Positions 1-9,461 of a stretch of DNA of 64,000 nt are shown here, in pieces. The stretch is from Aurantimonas endophytica. Lineage in GTDB: Bacteria > Pseudomonadota > Alphaproteobacteria > Rhizobiales > Rhizobiaceae. Position numbers and translations under genes: made by a program. Location: contig NZ_JACIEM010000004.1 in assembly GCF_014196845.1 (NCBI RefSeq), positions 248,001-312,000 of the forward strand, given 5' to 3'. Positions within the stretch are counted from its first letter, which is position 1. Each line of letters starts with the position of its first letter. The notes beneath the pieces are model-generated. The model ran no database searches. It worked only from the letters and a program-made list of their open reading frames with translations, and had not been told where the DNA came from.

Positions 1-267
1 GCGGAAGAGGTCGACATCCGCATCGTCGTCTACGGTCCGGGCCTGACCATGCTCCGCCCGGACAGGACGCCGGTGATGGAGCGGCTGACCTCGTTCGAGC
101 AGAGCATGCCGAACGTCGCCTTCGTCGCCTGCGGCAACACGCTCGACACGCTCGAGCGCGAGGAGGGCAGCCGGCCGGAGATCGTCCCCTTCGCCGAAGT
201 GGTCGAGGCCGGCGTCGCCGAGCTGATCCGCCTCGACGAGGAAGGCTTCACCATCGTCAAGCCCTGA
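1..267 (+). CDS. DsrE family protein, C-terminal part
   Basis: The reading frame is open from the first base and ends at a TGA at 265-267, so only the last 88 residues are visible. The pattern ([10 protein letters not shown] near the front, then a strand with FVACGNTLD and an acidic helical end) matches the single-domain DsrE/DsrF-like fold, whose members are small cytoplasmic proteins often linked to sulfur relay. The internal ATG at 49 would cut the fold and is not the start. The next gene is a sulfur-compound transporter, which agrees with a sulfur role, but there is no direct evidence for a substrate. The Cys in FVACGN is the only candidate sulfur-carrying residue in view. Confidence 0.7.
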   Translation, partial: AEEVDIRIVVYGPGLTMLRPDRTPVMERLTSFEQSMPNVAFVACGNTLDTLEREEGSRPEIVPFAEVVEAGVAELIRLDEEGFTIVKP

Positions 268-415
268 CGGGCTAGGGCCAACGCCCACAAAGGTGCTCCC
301 TGGCGACCGGGCCCCGACCGCAGCTCCGTCCCGGCCCTGGAACCAGAATCCAACATTGTGATAAGCGGCAGGAAACTGGTTCGCTCGACCGGCAGCCTCG
401 GCACATCTGTAACCT

Positions 416-443
416 GAACATATTCGCTTATCCGCATATCTTC
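416..443. promoter_or_regulatory. Imperfect inverted repeat upstream of the YeeE/YedE gene
   Basis: Two 14-base arms beginning GAACATATTCGC and ending CCGCATATCTTC face each other and match at about 10 of 14 positions. The site sits 32 bases before the transporter start. AT-rich palindromes of this kind are typical of ArsR-type sulfur-responsive repressors (BigR/YgaV group). No such regulator is in the window, so this is a weak operator guess. Confidence 0.3.
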
Positions 444-474
444 GCCGGAGCGGCAACCGGCAGGACTTCTCGCC

Positions 475-1563
475 ATGGACTTCATCCCCCTGATCGACTC
501 CATCGGCGAGAACGCCACGGCGCTCGTCGGCGGCATCGTCATTGGCGGCCTTTTCGGCTTCTTCGCGCAGCGCAGCGCCTTCTGCACCCGCTCGGCGGTG
601 CTGGATCTGACGCGCCGGCGCGATTACGCCGCGCTTGCCACCTGGGCGGCGGGCTTTGCCGCCGCGGTGCTCGGCGTCCAGCTGCTTTTGAACTACGGCT
701 ATCTGGACGTGCGGGACACGCGGTTCTTCTCCACGGCGCAGAGCCTCTCCGGCGCGCTGATCGGCGGCACGCTGTTCGGCGTCGGCATGGTGCTGGCGCG
801 CGGCTGCGTCTCGCGCATGCTGATCCTCGCCGCCTCCGGCAATCTGCGGGCGCTGTATGTAACGCTGGTCATCGCGATCGTCGGCTATGCCACCTATGCC
901 GGCGTGCTGGTTCCGCTGCGCGACGCGGCGGGCGGGCTCTGGAGCACCGCGGCGATCGGCGGCAATGACCTCCTGGCGCATGCCGGGCTCGGCCCGTCGG
1001 CGGGCCTCGTCGTCGGTGCCGTCCTCGCCCTCGCCGCGTTGGCCGTCGCCTTCGCCGTCCGCGCCTCGGCATGGCGCGTCCTCGGCGGCATCGGCGTCGG
1101 CGCCAGCGTCGTCGCCGGATGGTACTTCACCTACACGCTGTCGCTGCAGGTCTTCGAGCCGATCCAGGCCGAGAGCCTCTCCTACATAAGGCCGCTGGCG
1201 ACGACGAGTGCGCTCGCCATCAGCCCCGACGCCTTTGCCGGCCTCGACCAGGGCGTTCTGATCGGCACGCTGGTCGCCGCCTTTCTCGCCGCGGTCGCCT
1301 TCCGGGAATTCCGGGTGGTGACCTTCTCCGAGCCGGGCACACCGTCGATCCTGCGCTATACGGCGGGCGCCGCCCTGATGGGCTTCGGCGGCATCCTGGC
1401 CGTCGGCTGCACCATCGGCGCCGGCCTGACCGGCGGCTCCGTGCTCGCGGTCTCGTCGCTGGTCGGGCTGGGCTCGATGATCGCCGGCGCGGCGGTGGCG
1501 GATCGCTTCGTCGATCGCCAGGCCGTTGCGGTGCCTGCGCATGACGCCGTCGCCGTATCGTGA
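475..1563 (+). CDS. YeeE/YedE family membrane transporter (thiosulfate/sulfur type)
   Basis: The 362-residue product is a polytopic inner-membrane protein with many hydrophobic segments. It carries the family's two signature cysteine stretches, RGCVSRM about a third of the way in and VGCTIGAGLTGGS near the end, plus an early SAFCTRS motif. In characterised relatives (TsuA) such cysteines pass thiosulfate across the membrane. The ATG at 475 is preceded by AGGA at a suitable distance. The upstream partial DsrE-like gene suggests sulfur-compound handling. The substrate is inferred from family only; selenium or sulfite-related uptake is also possible. Confidence 0.85.
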   Translation: MDFIPLIDSIGENATALVGGIVIGGLFGFFAQRSAFCTRSAVLDLTRRRDYAALATWAAGFAAAVLGVQLLLNYGYLDVRDTRFFSTAQSLSGALIGGTLFGVGMVLARGCVSRMLILAASGNLRALYVTLVIAIVGYATYAGVLVPLRDAAGGLWSTAAIGGNDLLAHAGLGPSAGLVVGAVLALAALAVAFAVRASAWRVLGGIGVGASVVAGWYFTYTLSLQVFEPIQAESLSYIRPLATTSALAISPDAFAGLDQGVLIGTLVAAFLAAVAFREFRVVTFSEPGTPSILRYTAGAALMGFGGILAVGCTIGAGLTGGSVLAVSSLVGLGSMIAGAAVADRFVDRQAVAVPAHDAVAVS

Positions 1564-1651
1564 CGTCCGGCTCAAGCCGGTCTGATATGGGGAAGCGGGG
1601 AATAATGCGGAACGGCGCGGCGGCCGGATGACGGCAGGTCGTCCGTCCAGT

Positions 1652-2272
1652 TTAGCCCGCGCGGCGAGGTGACGCCATCAGGATCGCGACCAGCCGCTCG
1701 CATCCCTCGCGGGCCGCGCCATCGTTCATGATGCGGTGGAAGGCCTCGGCACGGGCCGGAACCTCCAGCTCCACCTGACGGGCGATCCGCGCGGCCACCT
1801 CGTCCGGCGTCTCGCGTCCGCGCGCCGCGACGCGGGCGACGAGCACCGCCTTCGGCGCGGTGATCTCGACGATGGCAAGGCGGGCAAACCGCGCGGCAGC
1901 ATCCGCGAGCGTTCGCCGCGAGATGTTGGCGACGACTGTCTTGCCGCACGATAGCGCGTCGTCGAGGCCGGCGGGCAGGCCGTAGGCGAGGCCGTGCGCG
2001 TGCCAGGAGAGGCAGAAGGCGCCGGAGTTCTCGGCCTCGGCGAAGTCCGCCCGGCTCATCACGGCGTGGTCCTCGAGCTCGGCCATGGCGTCGCGGGTGA
2101 CGATCCGGCGGGCGAAGATGACGTTCGGCTCGTTCGCGAGCGCCTCGGCGGCCATGGCGAGCAACGTGTCCTTGCCGGCGCCGCTGGGCCCGACCACGGC
2201 GACGAAGGTGCCGGGCCGCTCAGCCGTCAGCGCGGCGTCGGCCGGGGGCCGTGTATCGGTGTCAGGAGACAC
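1652..2272 (-). CDS. phnN: Ribose 1,5-bisphosphate phosphokinase PhnN
   Basis: The 206-residue cytoplasmic kinase phosphorylates ribose 1,5-bisphosphate to PRPP, recycling the ribose product of C-P lyase breakdown. A Walker A loop GPSGAGKD lies at residues 28-35, followed by the guanylate-kinase-like fold (FARRIVTRDA, then SWHAHGLAYG). The length is close to E. coli PhnN. Its start overlaps the end of phnM by 11 bases, so the two are probably translated together as the last genes of the phnCDEMN unit. It converges with the YeeE gene across about 90 bases. Confidence 0.93.
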   Translation of the reverse strand: MSPDTDTRPPADAALTAERPGTFVAVVGPSGAGKDTLLAMAAEALANEPNVIFARRIVTRDAMAELEDHAVMSRADFAEAENSGAFCLSWHAHGLAYGLPAGLDDALSCGKTVVANISRRTLADAAARFARLAIVEITAPKAVLVARVAARGRETPDEVAARIARQVELEVPARAEAFHRIMNDGAAREGCERLVAILMASPRRAG

Positions 2273-3401
2273 GGTTGCCCTCGCGCCAGACGGACCGGAC
2301 CACCGGCGGCTCGCCTTCGTGCGTACGCACGCGTACGAGGTCGGCGCGGCGGCCGACCTCGAGGGCGCCGCGGTCGGTGAGGCCGACGGCGTCCGCCGGG
2401 TTCAGCGTCACCAGCCGGATCGCGGCCGGCAGGCTCGCTTCGCCGCTGTCGACGAGGTGGAACACTGCCTGCAGCATCGAGAACGGCACGTAGTCCGACG
2501 ACAATATGTCGAGGATACCGAGCCGCAGCAGCTCGATCGCCGAGACGTTGCCGGAATGCGAGCCGCCGCGCACGATGTTGGGCGCGCCCATCAGCACGTG
2601 GAGGCCGGCTTCGCGCGAGGCGGCGGCCGCTTCCACCGTTGTCGGGAACTCCGCCACGCTGGTGCCCAGCGCCAGCGCTTCGTCGACATGGGCAAGCGTC
2701 GCGTCGTCGTGCGAGGCGAGCGCGATGCCGCGCTCACGGCAGGCATCGGCGATATCGCGCCGGTGGCTCTCGGCGAATTCGGCGGACTCGCCCATCCGCT
2801 TCGTGCTGAAGGTCTCGAACGCCTCGTCCGAGAGGCCGAGCTTCTTCTGGTAATAGGTGCGGTACGCGCCGAGATCGGCGAACTGCCGCTGGCCGGGCGC
2901 ATGGTCCATCAGCGAGACCAGCCGGAGCCGCGGATTGACCGCCAGCTTGTGAAAGCCCGCCAGCACGTCTTCGGCGGAGACCTCGCAGCGCAGATGGATG
3001 TAGTGGTCGGCCCGCACCCGGTCCTCGTCGACGGCCCTGCCGATCATCTCGCCCATCTCGGCCATGTCGTCGGCGGTCAGCGTGGCGTTCTCGTCGGTGC
3101 CGACCCGCAGCGCGTCGAACACCGTGGTGATGCCGGAGCCGGCGATCTGGTTGTCGTGCGCCTGGATCGCCGCCAGCTTGTTCCACAGCACCTTCGGCCG
3201 CGGCATGAAATGGCCTTCGATGTGGTCGGTGTGCAGCTCGATCAGGCCGGGGATCAGCGTGTCGCCGCCGATGTCCTCGCCGGCCGCCGACGGACCTTCG
3301 CCGATCTCGGCGATCAGCCCGTCGCGCATCACCAGATGCCCGTCGATCACCGCATCGGCGGTGACGATGCGGGCATTGGTCAGGATCATTTCGTCAGGCA
3401 T
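2262..3401 (-). CDS. phnM: Alpha-D-ribose 1-methylphosphonate 5-triphosphate diphosphatase PhnM
   Basis: The 379-residue amidohydrolase-fold enzyme removes pyrophosphate from the triphosphate made by PhnGHI, giving the substrate of PhnJ. Metal-ligand and family motifs are all present in order: ELHTDHIEGHFMPRP, LHLRCE, SLMDHAPGQRQF, ASHDDAT and GAPNIVRGGSHSGN. This matches the E. coli enzyme closely, unlike the second copy in this window (16927-18111). It follows phnE after 78 bases and overlaps phnN. Confidence 0.96.
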   Translation of the reverse strand: MPDEMILTNARIVTADAVIDGHLVMRDGLIAEIGEGPSAAGEDIGGDTLIPGLIELHTDHIEGHFMPRPKVLWNKLAAIQAHDNQIAGSGITTVFDALRVGTDENATLTADDMAEMGEMIGRAVDEDRVRADHYIHLRCEVSAEDVLAGFHKLAVNPRLRLVSLMDHAPGQRQFADLGAYRTYYQKKLGLSDEAFETFSTKRMGESAEFAESHRRDIADACRERGIALASHDDATLAHVDEALALGTSVAEFPTTVEAAAASREAGLHVLMGAPNIVRGGSHSGNVSAIELLRLGILDILSSDYVPFSMLQAVFHLVDSGEASLPAAIRLVTLNPADAVGLTDRGALEVGRRADLVRVRTHEGEPPVVRSVWREGNRVS

Positions 3402-3479
3402 GTCGGGTGGCTTCTGGGCTGGGGAATCGAAAGGCGAGGGGCGGCGACCGCTTCGTTGCGAGGCGGGCAGCGCCCACCG

Positions 3480-4301
3480 TCATGTAACGAAGCGCCGCAG
3501 CCGCTGCGAGAGGAGATCGGTCAGCACCACCGTCGCGACGATGATGATCAGGATGGCCGCCGATTGCGGATAATAGAAGCCGCGCACCGATTCGAACAGC
3601 ACCTGGCCGATCCCGCCGGCGCCGATCACCCCTAGGACCGTCGCGGCGCGGACGTTGGATTCGAACCGGTAGAGCGAATAGGAGATCCACAGCGGCAGCA
3701 CCTGCGGGATGACGCCGAACACCACTTCCTGCAGCTTCGAAGCGCCGGTGGCGCGGATGCCTTCCACCGGCCGCGGGTCGATCGCCTCGACGGCTTCGGA
3801 GAACAGCTTGGCGAGGATGCCGGTCGTGTGGATGAACAGCGCCATCACGCCGGCGAAGGGTCCGAGGCCGACGGCGACGACGAACAGCACCGCCCAGACG
3901 ATCTCGTGGATGGCGCGGAAGAAATCCATCAGCCGGCGGGCCGGCTGCAGGATGTACCAGGGCACCATGTTGTGCGCCGACAGGATGCCGAACGGGATCG
4001 CCAGCAGCACCGACAGGACGGTGCCCCACAGCGCGATCTGAACCGTCACCACCATCTCGGTGGCGTAATAGCGCCAGTCGGTGAAGTCCGGATGGGCGAA
4101 GCCGCTGGCATATTGCGCCATGTTGTCGGCGTCGGTGAAGAGATAGGTCCAGCGGCCCATTTCCGCCGGCGCCCAGCTCCAGATCAGGCCGAGGGCGAGG
4201 CCGCCCCAGATCACCGCGTTCCAGACGCTGCGGGACCAGTCGCGGCCGGCATTGAGGTCGGGCACGGCGGGGCGGGAAACGGAAAGCGCGTCGTCGGTCA
4301 T
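3480..4301 (-). CDS. phnE: Phosphonate ABC transporter permease PhnE
   Basis: The 273-residue inner-membrane permease of the PhnCDE importer has about six hydrophobic segments. The cytoplasmic coupling loop reads [14 protein letters not shown], followed by [12 protein letters not shown], both typical of PhnE. A single phnE is present in this unit, where many rhizobial relatives carry two. It lies 109 bases after phnD, and that gap holds a GC-rich hairpin that may lower its output relative to the binding protein. Confidence 0.95.
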   Translation of the reverse strand: MTDDALSVSRPAVPDLNAGRDWSRSVWNAVIWGGLALGLIWSWAPAEMGRWTYLFTDADNMAQYASGFAHPDFTDWRYYATEMVVTVQIALWGTVLSVLLAIPFGILSAHNMVPWYILQPARRLMDFFRAIHEIVWAVLFVVAVGLGPFAGVMALFIHTTGILAKLFSEAVEAIDPRPVEGIRATGASKLQEVVFGVIPQVLPLWISYSLYRFESNVRAATVLGVIGAGGIGQVLFESVRGFYYPQSAAILIIIVATVVLTDLLSQRLRRFVT

Positions 4302-4327
4302 GGCAGCATCCTGCGGGTCGAAATGAA

Positions 4328-4357
4328 CCGGCCGGCCCCTGTCAGGGCGCCGGCCGG
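4328..4357. promoter_or_regulatory. Intercistronic hairpin between phnD and phnE
   Basis: CCGGCCGGC at 4328-4336 pairs with GCCGGCCGG at 4349-4357, and the enclosed bases can pair further (CCCT with AGGG). It begins 54 bases past the phnD stop and has no U-run. Such hairpins commonly protect the upstream binding-protein mRNA or partly attenuate the permease message. The role here is inferred. Confidence 0.5.
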
Positions 4358-4410
4358 ATGGACGAGAACCAGTCGGCGGCAGGCAGGGTGCCCGCCGCCT
4401 GTCGTCGGTG

Positions 4411-5418
4411 TCAGCTCTGCTCGGCGCTCTTGATCTTCGCCTCGTAGCCGGCCTTCTCGGCCTCGAGCTTCTCGATCTCGGCCTTCTTCTCTTCGTCGCT
4501 CTTGCTGGTGTCGGCTTCGATCTGCGCGATCGACTTCGACAGTTCCATCACCCGGATCGGCAGCAGCTGGTCGTTGGTGCTCTCGCGGAACGGAGCCCAT
4601 TCGAGGCCGGCGAGGACCGCCTTCTCGGCCGCCACGTCACCGTCCGACTGGTCGGTGCCGTAGGTCAGGAAGAAGGTCTTGATCTTGTCCTTGGTCTCCT
4701 GCGGCAGCTTGGTCGACCAGACCATCGGATCCGACGGGATCAGCGGCGACTTCCAGATCACCTTGATCTTGGCGAAGGCTTCCGGGTTGTTCTTCTCGAT
4801 CAGCGCGAGGTTCTCGGTGTTGTTCGCCGCCGCGTCGACCTGGCCGTTGGCGACGGCCATGGCGTTGGTCTCGTGGTTGGCGTTGGTCACGTTCTTGAAG
4901 CATTCCTTCGGGTCGACGCCGTTGGCGGCGAAGACGAAGGTCATCGGCACGAGATAGCCCGAGGTCGAGTTCGGATCACCGAGACCGAAATCCAGCGACT
5001 GGTCGCAGGTGAGCAGGTCCTCGACGCTGGTGAGCTTGGAGTCGGCCGGCGCGAGGATCAGCGACCAGTAGCCGGGGCTGCCGTCGAGGGCGACGGTCTG
5101 GGCGAAGATCTCGCCGTTCGCCCGGTCGACCGCTTCCATGGCCGACTTGTTGCCGTACCAGGCGAGCTGCACCTTGTCGAAGCGCATGCCTTCGATGACG
5201 CCGGCATAATCGGAGGCGAAGAACGGCTTCACGGTGAGGCCGGTCTTCTCTTCCATGTCGGCCAGGAAGGGCTCCCATTTCGGGCGCAGGTTCTGCTGGC
5301 TCTCGGTGGAGATGATGCCGAACGCGATTTCGCTCGGCGCCGCGTCCTGGGCGAGGGCGGCGGACGACAGGCCGGCCACCAGCGTGGCAGCCGCAAGGCT
5401 CTTGAGGATCGTCTTCAT
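4411..5418 (-). CDS. phnD: Phosphonate-binding periplasmic protein PhnD
   Basis: The 335-residue solute-binding protein delivers phosphonates to PhnE. It has a clear Sec signal ([19 protein letters not shown], cleavage after ALA), then [12 protein letters not shown] and a [11 protein letters not shown] segment typical of the family. The last 50 residues are a charged helix rich in Lys and Glu, as in many PhnD proteins. It stands between phnC (38 bases upstream) and phnE. ATG at 5418 places the signal peptide correctly. Confidence 0.95.
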   Translation of the reverse strand: MKTILKSLAAATLVAGLSSAALAQDAAPSEIAFGIISTESQQNLRPKWEPFLADMEEKTGLTVKPFFASDYAGVIEGMRFDKVQLAWYGNKSAMEAVDRANGEIFAQTVALDGSPGYWSLILAPADSKLTSVEDLLTCDQSLDFGLGDPNSTSGYLVPMTFVFAANGVDPKECFKNVTNANHETNAMAVANGQVDAAANNTENLALIEKNNPEAFAKIKVIWKSPLIPSDPMVWSTKLPQETKDKIKTFFLTYGTDQSDGDVAAEKAVLAGLEWAPFRESTNDQLLPIRVMELSKSIAQIEADTSKSDEEKKAEIEKLEAEKAGYEAKIKSAEQS

Positions 5419-5456
5419 GATGATGGTTCCCTGTTGATGGTGGCGAAGGGCTTCGG

Positions 5457-6311
5457 TCAGGCGATGGCGAGTTCAGGCGACCTGACGGATGGTTTTCTGG
5501 CTGCCGGGACGCGCTGGTCGTCGCTTGGCAGCGCGTCGGGCAGCACGAGCTCGTCGGAATCCGCGCCGTAGAGCTCGGTGAGGAAGGCGTTGGTGAGGGC
5601 CCCGGAGGGGCCGTCATAGACGACCTCGCCGCCCCTCAGCGCGATGGTCCGCGGGCAGTAGCGACGGGCGTATTCGACCTGGTGCAGCGAGACGACGGCG
5701 GTGATCTTCTCCGTCCGGTTGATGTCGGCGAGCGCGTCCATCACCCGCCGTGCCGAGGCAGGATCGAGCGAGGCGATCGGCTCGTCGGCGAGCAGCACGC
5801 GGGACTTCTGGACGAGGCAGCGGGCGATCGCGGCACGCTGCTGCTGCCCGCCCGACAAGGTCGAGGCGCGCTGCCAGGCGACCTCCGGAATGCCGACCCG
5901 GGCGAGCGCGGCGCGGGCGGCCAGGCGCTCTTCGCGGGTGAACAGGCCGAGCGTGCCGCGCCAGCGCGGGATGCGGCCGAGATTGCCGAGTAGCACGTTG
6001 GTGATCACCGGCAGGCGGGCGACGAGGTTGAACTGCTGGAAGATGACGCCGATTTCGCGCCGCATGACGCGGGCGCCGTTACCGATCCGGCCACCGGTCT
6101 GGATCGTCGCGCCGAACAGGTCGATGCAGGAATGGCTGTCCTGGTCGGCGCGCTCGAGCCCGGCGATGTGCCGGATGAGCGTCGACTTGCCGGAGCCGGA
6201 GGCCCCGATCAGCGCGACCATCTCGCCCTCTTCGATCGTCAGGCTGACCTTGTTCAGGGCCTGCTTGCGGCCGAAGCGTTTGGAGAGGTCCCGGATCACG
6301 ATGGCAGTCAT
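5457..6311 (-). CDS. phnC: Phosphonate ABC transporter ATPase PhnC
   Basis: The 284-residue cytoplasmic ATPase powers the PhnDE importer. Walker A is GASGSGKST, the signature is [15 protein letters not shown], and Walker B is [13 protein letters not shown], all standard. A C-terminal extension of about 30 residues follows the ATPase core. It is the first gene of the phnCDEMN unit, and three 11-base-spaced PhoB-type repeats lie 57-85 bases before its start. Confidence 0.95.
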   Translation of the reverse strand: MTAIVIRDLSKRFGRKQALNKVSLTIEEGEMVALIGASGSGKSTLIRHIAGLERADQDSHSCIDLFGATIQTGGRIGNGARVMRREIGVIFQQFNLVARLPVITNVLLGNLGRIPRWRGTLGLFTREERLAARAALARVGIPEVAWQRASTLSGGQQQRAAIARCLVQKSRVLLADEPIASLDPASARRVMDALADINRTEKITAVVSLHQVEYARRYCPRTIALRGGEVVYDGPSGALTNAFLTELYGADSDELVLPDALPSDDQRVPAARKPSVRSPELAIA

Positions 6312-6367
6312 TCTATATCCCGTCGGCTCGTTGACGGGGTCTTCCTAGGCCTTGCGCATGTGAGTCG

Positions 6368-6396
6368 GATGACGTGCCGGTGACGGTTCGGTGACA
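6368..6396 (-). promoter_or_regulatory. Triple PhoB-box-like repeat before phnC
   Basis: Read on the minus strand, three heptamers TGTCACC, CGTCACC and CGTCATC follow one another with exact 11-base periodicity (7 bases plus a 4-base spacer). That is the layout of alphaproteobacterial Pho boxes. It implies phosphate-starvation activation of phnCDEMN by PhoB. The assignment rests on periodicity and core match. Confidence 0.65.
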
Positions 6397-6428
6397 CCCG
6401 GACCGCTTGTCTGCCCGGCCCTCCGGGC

Positions 6429-7046
6429 CTAGCCGCCGTGCCTGTCCAGGAAGGCTTCGGCGTCGAGTTGGCGGAAGTCGTCGAGCGCCGTCCGCAGCGT
6501 CTCGTGCGGCCAGTCCCACCACGCGAGCGCGTCCATGCGCTGGCCTATCCCCCCGGCGAACCGCGGCCGGATCGGGCGGGCCGGCACACCCCCGACGATC
6601 GTGTAGGGATCGACGTCCTTGGAGACCACCGCCCCGGCGCCGATGACCGCGCCGTTGCCGATCGTCACGCCCGGCAGGACGGTCACACCGTGGCCGATCC
6701 AGACGTCGTGGCCGATGGTCACGGCGCGGGCCCGGCGGGCGGCGAAGAACGGCGCCTCGTCCTCGGCGTCGTCGAAATAATCCCCGGCGCGGTAGGTGAA
6801 GTGGTGCAGCGTCGCGCGCTCGACCGGATGGTTGGTGGCGTTCAGCCGGACGCTGGCGGCGATGTTGACGAACTTGCCGATCACCGTTCCCCAGACGCCG
6901 CAATCGCGCATCATGTAGGAATAGTCGCCGATCACCGTCTCGGCGACGCGGCACCGCTCGTCGATCTCGACATAGCGGCCGATCGTCGTCGTCTCGACGA
7001 TGGCGGTCTCGTGGATCAGCGGCGTGTGTTCGGAAAGGCGCGGCAT
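6429..7046 (-). CDS. Phosphonate-locus hexapeptide-repeat acetyltransferase
   Basis: The 205-residue product has left-handed beta-helix hexapeptide repeats (for example [31 protein letters not shown]) ending in [16 protein letters not shown], as in CatB/NodL-type acyltransferases. A subfamily of these is found specifically in C-P lyase loci; the acceptor is not established. The start at 7046 forms an ATGA overlap with the phnL stop, so it is the last gene of the phnKL unit. Although the frame stays open far upstream, [10 protein letters not shown] is the natural family start. Confidence 0.85.
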   Translation of the reverse strand: MPRLSEHTPLIHETAIVETTTIGRYVEIDERCRVAETVIGDYSYMMRDCGVWGTVIGKFVNIAASVRLNATNHPVERATLHHFTYRAGDYFDDAEDEAPFFAARRARAVTIGHDVWIGHGVTVLPGVTIGNGAVIGAGAVVSKDVDPYTIVGGVPARPIRPRFAGGIGQRMDALAWWDWPHETLRTALDDFRQLDAEAFLDRHGG

Positions 7047-7768
7047 CAGGCGGCAGCCCGGGCGGAGAAGCTCGAGACGTCGACGATGCGCGTCGCGATC
7101 CGGTCGCGCACCTCGCCGTCGTGGAAGATGCCGAGAATGGCGGTGCCGGCCGCCTTCTTGGCCTCGATCATCGCGCAGACGACGTCGCGGTTTTCCGCGT
7201 CGAGCGAGGCCGTCGGCTCGTCGAGCAGCAGCAGCGGATGGTCGGTGATGAAGCCGCGGGCGATGTTGACCCGCTGCTTCTCGCCGCCGGAGAAGGTCGC
7301 CGGCGGCAGCTCGAACAGCGCCTCCGGCAGGTTGAGGCGGGCGAGCAGTTCCTTCGCCCTTGCCCGCGCCGCCTCGACCGGGGTGCCGCGCGAGACCAGC
7401 GGCTCGGCGACCACGTCGATCGCCGGCACGCGCGGGATCGCCCGCAGGAACTGGCTGACATAGGCGATGGCATCGCGGCGCAGCGCAATGATCTCGCGCG
7501 GATCGCCGTCGGCCAGGTCCGCCTCGCGGCCGCTCTTGGGATCGCGGATCAGGATCTGGCCGCCATCGACGGCGTAGTTGCCATAGACCATGCGCAGGAT
7601 CGACGACTTGCCGACCCCCGACGGCCCGCCGAGGACGACGCATTCGCCGGCCCCGACCGTGAAGGCGGCGCCGGAAACCACCGGCAGGCGCAGCCCGCCG
7701 CGCAGATGCATGGTGAAGGTCTTGGCGACGTCGCGCACCGAAAGGATCGGCTGGATTTGGTCGGACAT
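7046..7768 (-). CDS. phnL: C-P lyase core complex ABC protein PhnL
   Basis: The 240-residue ABC-type ATPase without membrane partner associates with the C-P lyase core complex. Walker A is [10 protein letters not shown], the signature is [15 protein letters not shown], and Walker B is [12 protein letters not shown]. It follows phnK after a 3-base gap and overlaps the acetyltransferase start. Confidence 0.94.
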   Translation of the reverse strand: MSDQIQPILSVRDVAKTFTMHLRGGLRLPVVSGAAFTVGAGECVVLGGPSGVGKSSILRMVYGNYAVDGGQILIRDPKSGREADLADGDPREIIALRRDAIAYVSQFLRAIPRVPAIDVVAEPLVSRGTPVEAARARAKELLARLNLPEALFELPPATFSGGEKQRVNIARGFITDHPLLLLDEPTASLDAENRDVVCAMIEAKKAAGTAILGIFHDGEVRDRIATRIVDVSSFSARAAA

Positions 7769-7771
7769 GGC

Positions 7772-8545
7772 TCAGCTTTCCGGGATCGAGGCGACGAGGA
7801 GCTGCGTATAGGCGTGGTGCGGGTCGTCGAGGACCCGGTCGGTCAGGCCGTGCTCGATGATCCGCCCTGCCTTCATCACGATCATGCGCTGCGACAGGAG
7901 CCGCGCGACCGCGAGGTCGTGGGTGACGATCACCACCGACAGGCCCATTTCCGACACCAGCGTGCGGATCAGGTCGAGCAGCCGCGCCTGCACCGAGACG
8001 TCGAGTCCGCCGGTCGGCTCGTCCATGAAGACGAGGCGCGGGCGGGTGACGAGGTTGCGGGCGATCTGCAGGCGCTGGCGCATGCCGCCGGAAAACGCCA
8101 CGGGCTGGTCGTCGATCCGGTCGGCGGCGATCTCGACGCGGCCGAGCCAGTCGGTCGCCGTCGCGCGGATCTCGCCGTAGTGCCGGTCCCCCACCGCCAT
8201 CAGCCGTTCGCCGACATTCGCCCCGGCCGAGACCCGCATCCGCAGGCCGTCGCTCGCATGCTGGTGGACGAAGCCCCAGTCGGTGCGCATCAACAGCCGC
8301 CGCTCTGCCTCGCCGAGGCTGGCGAGATCGCGCATCGTGCCGTCGCGCATGGCGTAGGAGATCGTGCCCGACGTCGGCGCGAGGCGCGTCGAGATGCAGT
8401 TCAGCAAGGTCGTCTTGCCCGAGCCGGACTCGCCGACGATGGCGACGACTTCGCCGGGCCACACGTCGAACGACACGTCCTCGCATCCGACGCGTGCGCC
8501 GTAGCTCTTGGTGATGTCCCGGACGGAAAGGAGGGGGGAAGTCAT
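7772..8545 (-). CDS. phnK: C-P lyase core complex ABC protein PhnK
   Basis: The 257-residue ATPase resembles dipeptide-transporter ATPases, as PhnK does. Walker A is [10 protein letters not shown], the signature is [15 protein letters not shown], and Walker B is [12 protein letters not shown]. The ATG at 8545 is chosen because translation then begins [16 protein letters not shown], the family start. An upstream extension of the frame would run into repeat DNA. In most genomes phnK follows phnJ directly, but here about 900 bases carrying two palindromic repeat doublets and a gene on the other strand separate them. Confidence 0.94.
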   Translation of the reverse strand: MTSPLLSVRDITKSYGARVGCEDVSFDVWPGEVVAIVGESGSGKTTLLNCISTRLAPTSGTISYAMRDGTMRDLASLGEAERRLLMRTDWGFVHQHASDGLRMRVSAGANVGERLMAVGDRHYGEIRATATDWLGRVEIAADRIDDQPVAFSGGMRQRLQIARNLVTRPRLVFMDEPTGGLDVSVQARLLDLIRTLVSEMGLSVVIVTHDLAVARLLSQRMIVMKAGRIIEHGLTDRVLDDPHHAYTQLLVASIPES

Positions 8546-8613
8546 CGGGCCTGTCTCCTCGGATATGCGGACGGAGGTTGGTCGCTGTCCCGGGCGTAGG
8601 TCTTCAGCGCGGA

Positions 8614-8776
8614 CACCCCCCTCTGGGCTGCCGCCCATCTCCCCCACAAGGGGGGAGATCGATGCGGCGAGGGGGGCACTTCCTGGAGAAGCGCCGTTAG
8701 GCCGAACGTCGAGAGCGGGGCTTTGCAGTCTCGATCTCCCCCCTTGTGGGGGAGATGCCGGCAGGCAGAGGGGGGT
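8614..8776. repeat. Palindromic repeat doublet, phn copy A
   Basis: Two opposed units form a 163-base inverted pair. The left unit (8614-8660) runs from CACCCCCCTCTG to AAGGGGGGAGATC. The right unit (8733-8776) runs from GATCTCCCCCCTTGTG to CAGAGGGGGGT. Each unit also holds its own hairpin, CTCCCCC facing GGGGGAG. The 72-base spacer resembles that of copy B (shared CTGGAGAAG and CGTCGAG). The same unit recurs five times inside cobN. The overall shape resembles a non-autonomous REPIN or MITE. Confidence 0.9.
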
Positions 8777-8829
8777 ACAAAGCAGCCGCCGCCACTGGCA
8801 GAATGATCTCCGCCGCAGGAGGCCGATCC

Positions 8830-9240
8830 GTGTCGCATGCCGATATTTCGCGCAGGCACCGCGCCATTGCCCGGACGATGCGCAAGGCGATGACCGAGGC
8901 CGAGTTGAAGTTCTGGAACGCGGTGCGGGCGCACCGGCTGATGGGCCTCGGCTTCCGCCGGCAGGTGCCGATCGCGGGCAGCATCGTCGACTTCGCCTGC
9001 CCGACGCACCGGCTGATCGTCGAGATCGACGGGACGCGGCACGGCGACTACGCAACGCTGGCGCGGGATACTGCCCGGACGGCGCGACTGGAAGCGGACG
9101 GTTGGACCGTCGTGCGGTTCTGGAACCACGAGGTCATGACCGACATCGATGGCGTCTGCGCGCATATCCTCGCGGTGATCGAGGCGCGGGAGCCGGGCTG
9201 TTTCAGCGATGGCGGTCGCGAAGTCGGCGATGTCGGATAG
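8830..9240 (+). CDS. DUF559 (VSR-like) endonuclease-domain protein
   Basis: The 136-residue product has the DUF559 pattern of the PD-(D/E)XK nuclease superfamily: AELKFWNAVRAHRLMG, FRRQVPIAGSIVDFAC, LIVEIDGTRH, then a D-R pair and VVRFWNHEVM. The likely catalytic residues are the Asp in VDF and the Glu in VEIDG. GTG at 8830 is chosen because AGGAGG lies 8 bases before it. An ATG at 8746 would begin inside the repeat palindrome. The gene faces against the phn operon, and repeat doublets lie 53 bases before and 7 bases after it. No cognate methylase is nearby. It may be a passenger or partner of the repeats. Confidence 0.88.
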   Translation: MSHADISRRHRAIARTMRKAMTEAELKFWNAVRAHRLMGLGFRRQVPIAGSIVDFACPTHRLIVEIDGTRHGDYATLARDTARTARLEADGWTVVRFWNHEVMTDIDGVCAHILAVIEAREPGCFSDGGREVGDVG

Positions 9241-9247
9241 GACAGCG

Positions 9248-9412
9248 ACCCCCCTCTGTCCTGCCGGACATCTCCCCCACAAGGGGGGAGATCGGAGCGG
9301 CGACGGTCTCGCCTTCTGGAGAAGAGTCGTGCGGCCGATCGTCGAGCGCCTTGCCGGGCAATTCCGTCGATCTCCCCCCTTGTGGGGGAGATGCCGGCAG
9401 GCAGAGGGGGGT
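9248..9412. repeat. Palindromic repeat doublet, phn copy B
   Basis: This is the second inverted pair of the same family, with its left unit at 9248-9293 and its right unit at 9369-9412. It starts 7 bases after the DUF559 stop and ends 49 bases before the phnJ stop. The terminal arms ACCCCCCTCTGTCCTGCCGG and CCGGCAGGCAGAGGGGGGT are near-complements, so the whole 165 bases could fold as one long stem with two side hairpins. No clear target-site duplication is visible. Confidence 0.9.
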
Positions 9413-9461
9413 AGGATCCGGGCCCCTGGGCCAAACGATGAGTGCAACAAAGGAACCGTCC

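Noticed and set aside
7047-8486. Single long minus-strand protein spanning phnK, phnL and the acetyltransferase
   Set aside because: Only its last 205 residues are meaningful. The rest is the wrong frame of phnK and phnL, which have complete motifs in their own frames.
8746-8829. Longer DUF559 protein starting at ATG 8746
   Set aside because: That start lies inside the repeat palindrome and gives peptide MGEMPAGRGG from the repeat. The GTG at 8830 has AGGAGG at the right distance and fits the family.
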